Origin: Geosporobacter subterraneus DSM 17957
Lineage (GTDB): Bacteria > Bacillota > Clostridia > Peptostreptococcales > Thermotaleaceae
Reading direction: 5' to 3'
Assembly (NCBI RefSeq): GCF_900142145.1
Contig: NZ_FQZV01000009.1
Span: 1-64,000 of the forward strand
Length of the DNA stretch: 64,000 nucleotides
Below the pieces are notes generated by a model. The model did no database searches, was not told the origin of the DNA, and worked only from the letters and a program-made list of their open reading frames with translations. This document shows, piece after piece, positions 21,648 to 30,098 of the stretch (positions are counted from its first letter, which is position 1; each line of letters opens with the position of its first letter). Both the position numbers and the translations under genes were made by a program.

Positions 21648-21713
21648 TTGTACATTTTTTTAAAAACAATAGAATAAGGATATAACAAGATTCTCCATTT
21701 TAAGGAGGTGATC
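21648..21713 (+). promoter_or_regulatory. oppA promoter and isolated Shine-Dalgarno (STAB-SD-like)
   Basis: A candidate promoter TTGTAC (21648-21653), 16-bp spacer, TAGAAT (21670-21675) would start RNA near 21682. At 21702-21713 stands AAGGAGGTGATC, a full match to the anti-Shine-Dalgarno end of 16S rRNA. No start codon lies at working distance behind it, and the true oppA start is 82 nt further on with its own site. Isolated sites like this near 5' ends (STAB-SD in Bacillus cry mRNA) bind ribosomes and protect mRNA from 5' decay. A second TATAAT lies at 21565-21570. Confidence 0.5.
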
Positions 21714-21794
21714 TTTAGTAATTTAAAACGTTAGCAATACCATTATTTATAAATGCAAAATGCAGTACAAAGAAAAATATGGGAGGGGATTTAC

Positions 21795-23417
21795 TTGTTC
21801 AAAAAAAGTTTAGTATTGATGCTTATATTGGCATTAGTGGTGACGGCCTTTGCCGGCTGTGGATCTAAAGCGCCAACAGAAGCAGAAAAACCAGCAGAAC
21901 CAAAGGTATTAAAATTCAACCTCAATGCAGACCCAAAGACAATTGACCCACAGCTAAACAGTGCTGCTGACGGCGGACACATCGTTAACAACACCTTCGA
22001 AGGTCTCATGAGAGAGATCGATGGGAAACTTGAAAATGCGATGGCTGAGAAATATGAAATCTCTGAAGACGGCTTAACGTATAAGTTTACAATCAGAGAT
22101 GCCAAGTGGTCAGATGGAAAGCCTGTAACGGCTCATGACTTTGAGTATGCTTGGAAAAGAGCACTAGATCCTGCTACAGCTTCTGAATACTCTTTCCAAA
22201 TGTACTACATCAAGGGTGCACAAGCGTACAATGAAGGGACTGGAAGCATTGAGGATGTAGCTGTAAAAGCATTGGATGACAAAACCCTTGAGGTTGTATT
22301 AGAAGGGCCTACACCTTACTTCCTTGAGTTAACAACCTTCTATACATTTATGCCTACAAGAAAAGATGTTGTTGAAAAGGATCCGGAAGGCTGGGCAAAA
22401 AATCCTGAGATCACAGTTTGCAATGGACCTTTCAAGGTTACAGAATATAAGATTGGCGATAAGCTTATTCTTTCTAAGAATGAAAACTATTGGCAAGCCG
22501 ATAAGGTAAAGCTTGACCGGATCGAAGTCAGCATGATCGTAGAATCAACCACTGGATTAACTGCTTATGAAGCTGGAGAGTTGGATGTAATTGACGAAGT
22601 TCCAAACCAAGAAATTCCTAGATTGCAAGCAAATGATCCTACATTTAGAATCTTGCCGCAAATCGGAACCTACTACTATATCTTCAATGTAACAAAGAAA
22701 CCTACAGATGATGTAAGAGTAAGAAAAGCATTATCATTAGCCATTGATAGAACTGCTATCGTTGAAAAGGTAACCAAGGGCGGACAGATTCCTGCTACTG
22801 GATTTACACCTCCAGGATTGCTGGATGCTGACGGCAAAGAGTTCAGAACTGTTGCTGGAGACTATGGTATTGATCCTAAGGCTGCCAAGGTAGAAGAAGC
22901 GAAGGCATTATTAGCTGAAGCGGGTTATCCAGACGGAAAAGGATTCCCAGAATTGACAGTATTGTACAATACCAGCGAAAACCACAAAGCAATTGGTGAA
23001 GCGATTCAAGAAATGTGGAAGCAAAATCTTGGTATCAGCGTTAAGCTCCAAAATCAAGAGTGGGCGGTATTCCAAGACTCAAGACATAACGGAAACTTCG
23101 AAATCGCAAGAGCAGGTTGGTTAGGAGATTATGCTGATCCTATGACAATGCTTGACCTATGGTTGTCATATTCCGGAAACAACGACGCACAATGGAGAAA
23201 TAAAGAATATGATAAGTTAATCGAAGATTCCAAAAAATTAGCTGGAAAAGAGAGATTTGACTTATTATATCAAGCAGAAGCATTGATGATGGAAGAAATG
23301 ATCGTTATGCCTATCTACTACTATACAGATCCTATTGCTGTAAAAGAGCATGTAAAGGGTTGGGAGAAAACCTTGCTTGGACACTGGTTCTTCGGATTTG
23401 CTGATATAGTTAAATAA
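21795..23417 (+). CDS. oppA: Oligopeptide ABC transporter substrate-binding lipoprotein OppA
   Basis: Peptide-binding lipoprotein of SBP family 5, 540 residues. The start is TTG at 21795, 6 nt after GGGAGGGGAT; the in-frame ATG at 21753 has no site. The signal peptide FKKSLVLMLILALVVTAFAGC ends in lipobox AFAGC (stated in parts: FKKSLVLMLILAL, then VVTAFAGC). Family features: FNLNADPKTIDPQLN, the signature AEKYEISEDGLTYKFTIRD (AxxWxxSxDGxTYxFxLR form), KPVTAHDFEYAWKRALDP and VRKALSLAIDRTAIV. It lies downstream of oppBCDF with its own promoter, which allows more binding protein than permease to be made. Confidence 0.95.
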   Translation: MFKKSLVLMLILALVVTAFAGCGSKAPTEAEKPAEPKVLKFNLNADPKTIDPQLNSAADGGHIVNNTFEGLMREIDGKLENAMAEKYEISEDGLTYKFTIRDAKWSDGKPVTAHDFEYAWKRALDPATASEYSFQMYYIKGAQAYNEGTGSIEDVAVKALDDKTLEVVLEGPTPYFLELTTFYTFMPTRKDVVEKDPEGWAKNPEITVCNGPFKVTEYKIGDKLILSKNENYWQADKVKLDRIEVSMIVESTTGLTAYEAGELDVIDEVPNQEIPRLQANDPTFRILPQIGTYYYIFNVTKKPTDDVRVRKALSLAIDRTAIVEKVTKGGQIPATGFTPPGLLDADGKEFRTVAGDYGIDPKAAKVEEAKALLAEAGYPDGKGFPELTVLYNTSENHKAIGEAIQEMWKQNLGISVKLQNQEWAVFQDSRHNGNFEIARAGWLGDYADPMTMLDLWLSYSGNNDAQWRNKEYDKLIEDSKKLAGKERFDLLYQAEALMMEEMIVMPIYYYTDPIAVKEHVKGWEKTLLGHWFFGFADIVK

Positions 23418-23426
23418 ATAGTATAA

Positions 23427-23466
23427 ACAGATAAAGGATGGTGCGGGTGTACCATCCTTTATCTGT
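23427..23466 (+). terminator. Perfect 16-bp hairpin after oppA
   Basis: ACAGATAAAGGATGGT pairs perfectly with ACCATCCTTTATCTGT over an 8-nt loop. No T-run follows, so it may act as a 3' mRNA-stabilising hairpin more than as a classic terminator. Confidence 0.6.
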
Positions 23467-23473
23467 AACCAAA

Positions 23474-23520
23474 ACCTCCTTTATAGAATATGATGAATAT
23501 AAGTCAAAAATAAAGGAGGT
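23474..23520 (+). promoter_or_regulatory. Hairpin that sequesters the Shine-Dalgarno of the next gene
   Basis: ACCTCCTTTAT (23474-23484) is the exact reverse complement of ATAAAGGAGGT (23510-23520), which is the Shine-Dalgarno of the permease at 23527. The loop is 25 nt. When folded, the ribosome site is fully hidden, so translation would need the hairpin to be opened or the mRNA start to lie inside it. Confidence 0.6.
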
Positions 23521-23526
23521 ATCTTT

Positions 23527-24909
23527 ATGGTAGAATTAACCCTGCTTCATTGGGTATATGTCATCATGGTATTGGTGATTTTAACTGTTATGATTTTTCG
23601 AAAAGATACCATTATTCCATGTATACTCGGTGTATTCCTTATGGGGGTTGTAGCAAAAAACAGCATCATGGGAGCTGCCATAGCCGTATTTGATGGTCTA
23701 ATTGTGGCCGGTACAGAGCTATTGGGCATTATTGTTGTTATCTCTTGTATTGTAGCGATGTCAAAGATGCTGGAGGAAATCGGAGCCAATAAACTTATGG
23801 TTGCACCCTTTACAAAGTTCATCAAAACCCCCGATATTGCTTTCTGGTTTACAGGCTTGGTGATGCTTGTGGTTTCATGGTTTTTCTGGCCTTCTCCAGC
23901 CACAGCCCTGGTGGGTGCAGTGCTTTTGCCGGTAGCGCTGAAAGTGGGTTTGCCGGCCATTGGTGTGGCCATGGCCATGAATCTATTTGGTCACGGCTTG
24001 GCCCTATCCAGTGACTATATCATTCAAGGGGCGCCTACAATTACTGCCACGGCAGCCGGTGTGCCTGTAGAAGCTGTAATGAAACAAGGAACTCCATTAT
24101 TTTTAATTATGGGATTTGTTACCATTATCACAGCCTTTATACTGTTAAAACGGGATATGAAAAGGGGTTTAATTGAGAAGCCTGTTTTAGAGGATATTGA
24201 ATTCAATGAGCCAAAGGAGATTAAACCGATTGCAAAGATGGCAGCGATACTGGTTCCGGTTGCTTTTGGTCTGGATATCATTGCCATGTTTTTATTTGAA
24301 CTCCGAGGGGGAGATGCAACTGCTCTCATTGGGGGGACCGCAGTACTGGTACTATCCTTCATCTGTGGCATAGAGTATAAATACGAGGCATTAGACAAGA
24401 TAACGAAATTTGTACGAGAAGGCTTCATGTTCGGAATGGAAATATTTGGACCCATATTACCCATTGCTGCTTTCTTCTACATGGGGGAGGTAGACCCGGT
24501 TCATGCAGTATTAGGAGCTAGTGCACTGCCTGAAGGCTCCCAGGGCATACTATCGGATATGGGAGCTGCCATGGCATCCATAGCACCGATGAATCGCCCC
24601 GTTGCAGCATCAATGGAAATGCTGGTAGGAGCCATTACTGGATTGGACGGTTCAGGTTTTTCAGGAATGTCTCTGGCAGGATCATTAGCCAAGGTATTTG
24701 GAACGGCCGTCAATGGCAGCATAGCTGTTTTGGCAGCCTTAGGGCAGATAGGAGCTATTTGGGTAGGCGGCGGTACATTAGTTCCTTGGGGATTGATTCC
24801 TGCTGCTGCGATTTGCAGAGTACTGCCTATGGATTTGGCAAGACGCAACTTTATTCCTGTTGTAACAGGATTGATTGTTACCACTATCGTAGCGATGTTC
24901 TTGATATAG
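23527..24909 (+). CDS. Ion-transporter-superfamily permease, substrate unknown
   Basis: Integral membrane protein of 460 residues with about 11-12 hydrophobic segments. The layout (two similar halves, conserved small-residue loops such as PSPATALVGAVLLPVALKVG and MNRPVAASMEMLVGAITGLDG) resembles the IT superfamily (DcuC, CitMHS, DctM-like), but I cannot assign the family with certainty. Charged residues KRDMKRGLIEKPVLEDIEF lie in a central cytoplasmic loop. It follows oppA at 109 nt and its ribosome site is buried in the hairpin at 23474-23520, so it seems to be controlled separately at translation. An organic-anion carrier is the best guess. Confidence 0.7.
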   Translation: MVELTLLHWVYVIMVLVILTVMIFRKDTIIPCILGVFLMGVVAKNSIMGAAIAVFDGLIVAGTELLGIIVVISCIVAMSKMLEEIGANKLMVAPFTKFIKTPDIAFWFTGLVMLVVSWFFWPSPATALVGAVLLPVALKVGLPAIGVAMAMNLFGHGLALSSDYIIQGAPTITATAAGVPVEAVMKQGTPLFLIMGFVTIITAFILLKRDMKRGLIEKPVLEDIEFNEPKEIKPIAKMAAILVPVAFGLDIIAMFLFELRGGDATALIGGTAVLVLSFICGIEYKYEALDKITKFVREGFMFGMEIFGPILPIAAFFYMGEVDPVHAVLGASALPEGSQGILSDMGAAMASIAPMNRPVAASMEMLVGAITGLDGSGFSGMSLAGSLAKVFGTAVNGSIAVLAALGQIGAIWVGGGTLVPWGLIPAAAICRVLPMDLARRNFIPVVTGLIVTTIVAMFLI

Positions 24910-25086
24910 GTACTGAAGAAAAAAGACCTGATTATTATTCATAAGCCTATGAGATTAGGGATTGATTTTTTAATCTCGTTACATGTTGCCCGTTGCACGA
25001 TACATGTAATAAGTTTTCATATTTAAGGTTTAGACCTATGAAAGTAGAAGTATAATCAGTGTCTAAGTTCGTATTGCACGGATATT

Positions 25087-25116
25087 AGCTGTTAGTCTAT
25101 TGATTAACAGCTTTTT
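25087..25116 (+). terminator. Rho-independent terminator after the permease
   Basis: AGCTGTTA pairs with TAACAGCT, followed by TTTTTATTG. The rest of 24910-25086 shows a further small inverted repeat (GAGATTA..TAATCTC near 24950) and no gene. Confidence 0.65.
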
Positions 25117-25288
25117 ATTGCTGGTGTATATTTTTATGCTGTGCTGCTAAAGAAGATGTGTCGGGTTTTTCCATAAAGTAGACACATTCCGGATGGGGTG
25201 TGGAAGAAGCTGTACGAGTATGGGTTAAAGTGCATTTTCCATCATTTTGAAAAAAACAATTTAGTGAACAATTAATATTCATCATCAT
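25115..25288 (-). CDS. Small Cys-rich protein, function unknown
   Basis: A 55-57 residue protein read on the minus strand. AGGAGGGG precedes a run of three ATG codons (25288, 25285, 25282), any of which could start it. The sequence MNINCSLNCFFQNDGKCTLT, with a later PECVYF, shows four Cys spaced C-x3-C-x7-C-x(n)-C, likely a small metal or redox site. From memory, short clostridial proteins with this NC..NC....GKCTL..CVYF pattern are widespread and are often misnamed hydroxymyristoyl-ACP dehydratase; nothing here supports that name. It sits alone between a permease and a divergent unknown gene. Confidence 0.75.
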   Translation of the reverse strand: MMMNINCSLNCFFQNDGKCTLTHTRTASSTPHPECVYFMEKPDTSSLAAQHKNIHQQ

Positions 25289-25436
25289 ATCCCCTCCTAA
25301 TGTTAGTATCTGAAGTAATAACAGTTTCATGACTTGAAAATTATGTATGCCCATGTATGCAGATGGGTATAGGAAGCCGCAAAAATCGAAAATATAAAAA
25401 GAGCAAGAACTGAGAATAAAATAAGGAAGTGATTTT

Positions 25437-26027
25437 ATGATTTTTAAGGATTATCAGCAAACAGAGAGAGTCTACCACATCATTAGCATTCATGATTTGG
25501 AAAACACCCTGCACTATGGTATTCAATTCGACGACAAGCTGTCTTATCACACCCGGTACTACGAATTTCATAGAATGATCGATGCATTGAAGCCAGAATG
25601 GGTGCCTTCCTGGGTGATTCGAAGCAAGGCCGTCTTTGCAAGCTTAAATTATCCTGATAACCACAAATTTCATTCACATACAGCCATACTAGCCCTAAAG
25701 ATTAACCCGGAAAGATGCTGGATTGCCAATGAGAACTGTGCCAATCAAATCTATGAACCCTTTGTGCTGCAAAACCTTCAAGAATACGCTCCCTGTGTAC
25801 ATTATCTCCAGACGGAAGGAAAGGAGCTTTTACTGCAGTATTGGAATACCTCCCACAGTTTTACAGAAAATCTGGTATATCGATATGACAAAAAAGAGAG
25901 ATATGATGCAGAGGTATTAGTTCTTCATGATATAGCTCCTGAAGATATAGAGTTAAAGTATATTATTTCTGACCATCGAATGATGGACATTGATGCATGG
26001 AAAGCTCGTTTTTGTTGTTGCAGGTAA
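25437..26027 (+). CDS. Conserved protein of unknown function, possible ART-like fold
   Basis: A soluble 196-residue protein behind AAGGAAGTG. I do not recognise the family. The opening VYHIISIHDLENTLHYGIQ recalls the N-terminal H-h-T/S-x-x-x-L-x-x-I-x-x-x-G pattern of DUF4433/DarT and other ADP-ribosyltransferase-like proteins, and the middle has SKAVFASLNYPDNHKF and NENCANQIYEPF. That likeness is weak and rests on short motifs. It has no signal or membrane segment. It ends in FCCCR, 50 nt before the AIR-synthase-like gene, so the two may be co-transcribed. Confidence 0.55.
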   Translation: MIFKDYQQTERVYHIISIHDLENTLHYGIQFDDKLSYHTRYYEFHRMIDALKPEWVPSWVIRSKAVFASLNYPDNHKFHSHTAILALKINPERCWIANENCANQIYEPFVLQNLQEYAPCVHYLQTEGKELLLQYWNTSHSFTENLVYRYDKKERYDAEVLVLHDIAPEDIELKYIISDHRMMDIDAWKARFCCCR

Positions 26028-26077
26028 AAATCTGGTATATAATGGAGAATGGAGAGAACAGGACAAAAGGAGGTATT

Positions 26078-27064
26078 ATGGTGAAGGCTGGAAAGCTGGA
26101 TACAGAAACATTAAGACAAAGTGTTTTAAATAAAATAACCTATCATCGTGAAGAAGTCATGGTGAGACCAAACGTTGGTGAAGATTGTGCCATAGTAGAT
26201 TTTGGAGAATATGCCTGTGTATTGTCCACAGACCCTATCACTGGAGCAGCCAGCGAGGTAGGAAGATTAGCCGTGCATATTTCCTGCAATGATATTGCTT
26301 CCAGTGGTGTTGAGCCCTTGGGACTTCTTCTTACCATTATGGCACCGGAAGGAACAACCATAGAAGAGATTCGGCAGGTCATGGAACAGGCCGGTGAAAC
26401 TGCAGCAGCGCTCAGGGTTGAGATCATTGGAGGCCATACAGAGATAACTTCAGCAGTGAATCGTATCGTGGTTTCTGCTACTGCTATCGGAAGACAGCGA
26501 AAGGATAAAGTAGTACTGTCTCAAGGAGCTAAGATTGGGGATATAATCCTGATGACTAAATCCGCAGGATTAGAAGGAACCGCCATTCTGGCCTATGACC
26601 ATGAAGCACGTCTGCGGAGGGAATTGGGTGAGGCAATCGTCGAAGGCGCAAAAAAAATGGTAGAACAAATCAGTGTGATACCCGAGGGAAAGGCTGCAGG
26701 GGCAGTAGGGGTATCCAGCATGCACGATGTAACAGAGGGAGGTCTGCTGGGGGCTCTTTGGGAGCTTTGTGAGGCATCTATGGTAGGAGCCCGGATTTAT
26801 CGGGAGGCGATCCCCATAGCACCGGAAACTGAGAGAATTTGCAACTTCTTTCAAATCGATCCTTTAAGGCTTATTTCCAGCGGTTGTATGCTGATGACCG
26901 TTGATCGGGAAAAAGAAGAGGCCCTGCTGGAGAAAATGAGGGAACAGGGGATTTCAATTGCAGTGATTGGTGAAATTATAGAAAATGGCCGATATATTAT
27001 AGAAGCTGGAAATCAGAGGGAAATATCACCTCCGGAAAGGGACGAATTATTTAAGATTCTTTAG
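26078..27064 (+). CDS. AIR-synthase-related ATP-binding protein (HypE/PurM-like)
   Basis: A 328-residue member of the PurM/HypE/ThiL/SelD superfamily. The start at 26078 has AAAGGAGG 6 nt upstream. The N-terminal domain carries NVGEDCAIVDFGEYACVLSTDPITG and the loop HISCNDIASSGVEPLGLLLT; the middle has GGHTEITSAVNRIVVSATAIG, then the C-terminal domain with MHDVTEGGLLGALWELCEAS. These Asp and His clusters bind ATP-Mg. It lacks the N-terminal Cys/Sec-containing loop of SelD and the C-terminal Cys of HypE, so it is neither in a strict sense. The substrate is unknown; such genes are common in Clostridia. Confidence 0.85.
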   Translation: MVKAGKLDTETLRQSVLNKITYHREEVMVRPNVGEDCAIVDFGEYACVLSTDPITGAASEVGRLAVHISCNDIASSGVEPLGLLLTIMAPEGTTIEEIRQVMEQAGETAAALRVEIIGGHTEITSAVNRIVVSATAIGRQRKDKVVLSQGAKIGDIILMTKSAGLEGTAILAYDHEARLRRELGEAIVEGAKKMVEQISVIPEGKAAGAVGVSSMHDVTEGGLLGALWELCEASMVGARIYREAIPIAPETERICNFFQIDPLRLISSGCMLMTVDREKEEALLEKMREQGISIAVIGEIIENGRYIIEAGNQREISPPERDELFKIL

Positions 27065-27109
27065 TTCTATTACGCATATTACAACTGAGTTACAATTCTG
27101 TTAATAAAG

Positions 27110-27138
27110 TTGACATAAGTTTTCCAGCGTTATATAAC
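27110..27138 (+). promoter_or_regulatory. Promoter for the amidase gene
   Basis: TTGACA (27110-27115), a 17-bp spacer and TATAAC (27133-27138) form a near-consensus housekeeping promoter 125 bp before the amidase start. Confidence 0.75.
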
Positions 27139-27263
27139 TATAAGTATAGGACAATACTGTCGAAATGTGCTATAAAACTACATAACTGGACAATTGGAGA
27201 AATTGTGGAAAAATGAATGATGCAACAAAGGGAGGTAAGGCAATCACAATAGGGGGACGAAAA

Positions 27264-29357
27264 ATGAAAAGATTCACTGCTTTTTTGCTTGTATTTGCTT
27301 TTTTATTAGGGACCTGCTCTACTGCCTTTGCCGCCAAGTCGGAGGCCACATCGATCCGTGTTGTGGACGGAGTGACAAAGAAAAACTATGACGTAACTGT
27401 GGTAAATCTACTGATGGGTGGCAAAGATGTAGTAACAGATGTGCCAACGATGCTGTTTAACAACCGTACCCTAGTACCCATTGCATTCGTCGTTGAAAAC
27501 CTAGGGGCAAAAATCGAGTGGAACCAAAAAGAACGTAAAGCAACCATTACGATGGCAGACAAAACCATCGTCTTGCAAATCGACAGTCCTACAGCCCTTG
27601 TAAACGGGCAGAAAACAACATTGCCAGATAAAGTGCCCGCAAAGCTGCTGGGCTATAGGAACAATTTTAGAACGATGGTACCGCTGCGATTTATATCGGA
27701 GCAATTGGGCATGGATGTAAACTGGATTGCCCAAACCATGACTGCAGCCGTAGATTTGCCCAAACAGTCTGTCTTGGCTATCGAGCATGATGCTTCCGGC
27801 AGACTTCCGCAGATCACCATCAAAACTACAGGGCCGGTAGGGATTACACCTATTTACCTGCAGGGCAGCAAGGTGGGTGGCACAGATCGGCTGGTACTGG
27901 ATTTGCCCAATGTTCAACTGAACATACAAGACAGATCGATTGTAAATGCATCGGGTTTAGTGCGCAAGGAAATCGGTCGGAATGGTATCACCAGTGTCCG
28001 GGCTTCTATTTTTGAACCGGCACCAAGAGAGGTAACACGGATTGTTTTTGATTTAGAAGCACCAAAAGGTTATAATATTGATTTTGATAAAGCAAAGAAC
28101 GAAATTAGAGTCCAGTTCTTAAATGGCGTTAAACAGGTGAAGCTTGAGAAGAACAATAATGCTGAAGTGATTGCTGTTTATACGGAGGAGGCACCGGTCT
28201 ATAATACCATTGATTTAGGGAATAGAATGGTGGTAGATATACTCAACGCCCATTTAAAGACAGATAATAGAGAAATCAACATAGGCAAGGGTGGCGTGAA
28301 AAGGATTAGAATGGCCCCCTTTGCGCCAGACAGCAACTACAACCCTGACGATAAGATTGTTAGAATCGTGCTGGATTTAGAAGAAGGACAAACTACTGAA
28401 AACATCTTTGTTGAGGATGAGGGGAATAATATTCTGATTTACTTCCAGGACAAGCCCCTTAAGGGTTTTGACTATCGTAAAGAAGCCTATAACCGGTCGA
28501 TACTCAATTTGCAGCTTTCTGAAAGAGGAAACTTCGATGCGGGTTATGATTCCTGGAATAACGAATATGTGGTGACTGTACCGAAAGCCCTTATGGAATT
28601 GAAGGAGATGCGACTGAATACAGCCGATAAGGTAATCGATTCTATTCAAATCGATGATAAGGCTGATGAGGAAAATTATGTCATACGCCTCAAGCTGGCA
28701 GCAGGAACCGATTATCGGCTGCTGACCCCGACAGGAACCGGAGATCGCATCAGTGTGCTATTTGAAAATCTATGGCTGACAGCCTCTAAGTATAATCAGA
28801 GAATTGTTGTCATCGATCCAGGCCACGGAGGAAAAGATCCAGGGGCAGTGAGTCCAAAGCTGGCACTAAAAGAAAAAGATTTGGCATTAGATGTATCCCT
28901 GCGACTGAATAAGCTTTTAGAGGATGCAGGTTTTACCACTATCATGACCAGAACCGATGACACCTATGTGGGGCTATATGAAAGAACTGAAATGGCCAAT
29001 GGAATTAACGCAGATGTCTTCGTAAGTGTTCATTTTAATGCCCACCCTGACAGTAAAATAGATGGAGTGCAGACACTATATAACGGCGAAGATACCACAC
29101 GGGACAACAAGCGTTTTGCTCAGATTATGCAGCAGCAGATGATTCAGGATATGGGTGCTGTGAACCGCAACATCGTGGATAGGCCCAAACTGGTAGTTAT
29201 CAGAGAGACAAAAATGCCTGCTGTATTGACAGAACTTGGATTCCTCACGAATCTGCAGGAGGAGGCAAGGATAGCTACGGAGGAATATAGGCAAAAATGT
29301 GCCCAAGCGCTATTCAACGGCATTACAAGATATTTTGATGAAGTAATCCTTAAGTAA
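27264..29357 (+). CDS. N-acetylmuramoyl-L-alanine amidase with AMIN and copper-amine-oxidase-like domains
   Basis: Secreted cell-wall hydrolase of 697 residues that cuts the bond between N-acetylmuramic acid and L-Ala. The start at 27264 follows GGGGGACG; the signal peptide is MKRFTAFLLVFAFLLG, cleaved after TAFA. Order: copper amine oxidase N-terminal-like domain (MLFNNRTLVPIAFVVENLG and RTMVPLRFISEQLGMDVNW, which anchors to the wall and does not oxidise amines), two AMIN-type beta domains, then a C-terminal Amidase_3 domain. Zinc ligands are seen in VVIDPGHGGKDPG, LKEKDLAL and VSVHFNAH, and the catalytic Glu in VLTELGFLTN. It is typical of sporulating Clostridia (CwlC/LytC-like). It ends in a strong terminator. 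Confidence 0.95.
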   Translation: MKRFTAFLLVFAFLLGTCSTAFAAKSEATSIRVVDGVTKKNYDVTVVNLLMGGKDVVTDVPTMLFNNRTLVPIAFVVENLGAKIEWNQKERKATITMADKTIVLQIDSPTALVNGQKTTLPDKVPAKLLGYRNNFRTMVPLRFISEQLGMDVNWIAQTMTAAVDLPKQSVLAIEHDASGRLPQITIKTTGPVGITPIYLQGSKVGGTDRLVLDLPNVQLNIQDRSIVNASGLVRKEIGRNGITSVRASIFEPAPREVTRIVFDLEAPKGYNIDFDKAKNEIRVQFLNGVKQVKLEKNNNAEVIAVYTEEAPVYNTIDLGNRMVVDILNAHLKTDNREINIGKGGVKRIRMAPFAPDSNYNPDDKIVRIVLDLEEGQTTENIFVEDEGNNILIYFQDKPLKGFDYRKEAYNRSILNLQLSERGNFDAGYDSWNNEYVVTVPKALMELKEMRLNTADKVIDSIQIDDKADEENYVIRLKLAAGTDYRLLTPTGTGDRISVLFENLWLTASKYNQRIVVIDPGHGGKDPGAVSPKLALKEKDLALDVSLRLNKLLEDAGFTTIMTRTDDTYVGLYERTEMANGINADVFVSVHFNAHPDSKIDGVQTLYNGEDTTRDNKRFAQIMQQQMIQDMGAVNRNIVDRPKLVVIRETKMPAVLTELGFLTNLQEEARIATEEYRQKCAQALFNGITRYFDEVILK

Positions 29358-29358
29358 T

Positions 29359-29398
29359 AAAAAAGGAAATGCGGTCTTTGTACTGTATTTCCTTTTTT
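29359..29398 (+). terminator. Rho-independent terminator after the amidase
   Basis: AAAAAAGGAAAT pairs with ATTTCCTTTTTT, with an inner helix GCGGT/ACTGT containing two G-U pairs. Nearly symmetrical, so it could work in both directions. Confidence 0.85.
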
Positions 29399-29496
29399 AT
29401 TAAAGAAAAGAAATATTAAAATATATGGCATGAATCTGTTGGGATATAGCATAAGTGTGGTAATATAGTAAATAGAGAGTGAGGAGGAGGGGTATC

Positions 29497-30018
29497 ATGG
29501 AGTTATTGTTAGGATATCTTTTAATTTTTTCTGCAAGAGTACTGGATGTATCGATTTCTGTTGTAAGAACCCTCATGATGGTTCGGGGTAAAAAAATTCA
29601 AGCAGCTTGCCTTGGAGCTATCGAAGTGTTCATATATATTTCGATTTTAACAAAGATCATGGGGCAATTAGATAATATCGGCAATCTGATCGCCTATTCT
29701 CTTGGCTTTGGAACAGGACAGATGGTAGGTATTTTAATTGAGGGAAAAATGGCCTTGGGAAATGTATCGGTACAGGTGATTACCCGTGAGGATGAAGGTC
29801 AGCTGGTAGAACTGCTGCGGGCACAAGGCTTCGGGGTAACCGTTGTGCAAGGATACGGGAAAAACGGTATCAAGCACATCTTAAATATTATGTTGAAGAG
29901 AAGTGCACTGCAAAAACTGTATGGGATGCTGGAAGAATACGACAAAGATGCATTTATCACTGTTTTAGATACGCAAAATATTCGCGGAGGATACATGGAC
30001 CGTATGAAAAGAAAGTAG
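29497..30018 (+). CDS. DUF2179/UPF0316 membrane protein
   Basis: A 173-residue protein of the UPF0316 family. The start at 29497 (MELLLGYLLIFSARVLDVS) has GAGGAGGAGGGG just upstream. Three hydrophobic segments come first, with the conserved SISVVRTLMMVRGKKIQAACLG between them (arginine/lysine-rich loop). A C-terminal cytosolic DUF2179 domain follows (VQVITREDEGQLVELLRAQG), a fold thought to bind small ligands. The function is not known. It may be transcribed with the GerMN lipoprotein 80 nt downstream. Confidence 0.85.
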   Translation: MELLLGYLLIFSARVLDVSISVVRTLMMVRGKKIQAACLGAIEVFIYISILTKIMGQLDNIGNLIAYSLGFGTGQMVGILIEGKMALGNVSVQVITREDEGQLVELLRAQGFGVTVVQGYGKNGIKHILNIMLKRSALQKLYGMLEEYDKDAFITVLDTQNIRGGYMDRMKRK

Positions 30019-30098
30019 GGAATCAAAATAATTTAGACATAGTATGGCCCCTTGACTAATATAATTTTATAAAGACTATTGGTTAGGGGGTTTCGTCC

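Noticed and set aside
25868-26042. Direct repeat AAAATCTGGTATAT at about 25867 and 26028
   Set aside because: Short, AT-rich and without other shared flanks; likely chance.
26078-27064. Selenophosphate synthetase (SelD), which would have fitted the selenoprotein
   Set aside because: It belongs to the same superfamily but lacks the N-terminal Cys/Sec glycine loop that defines SelD.
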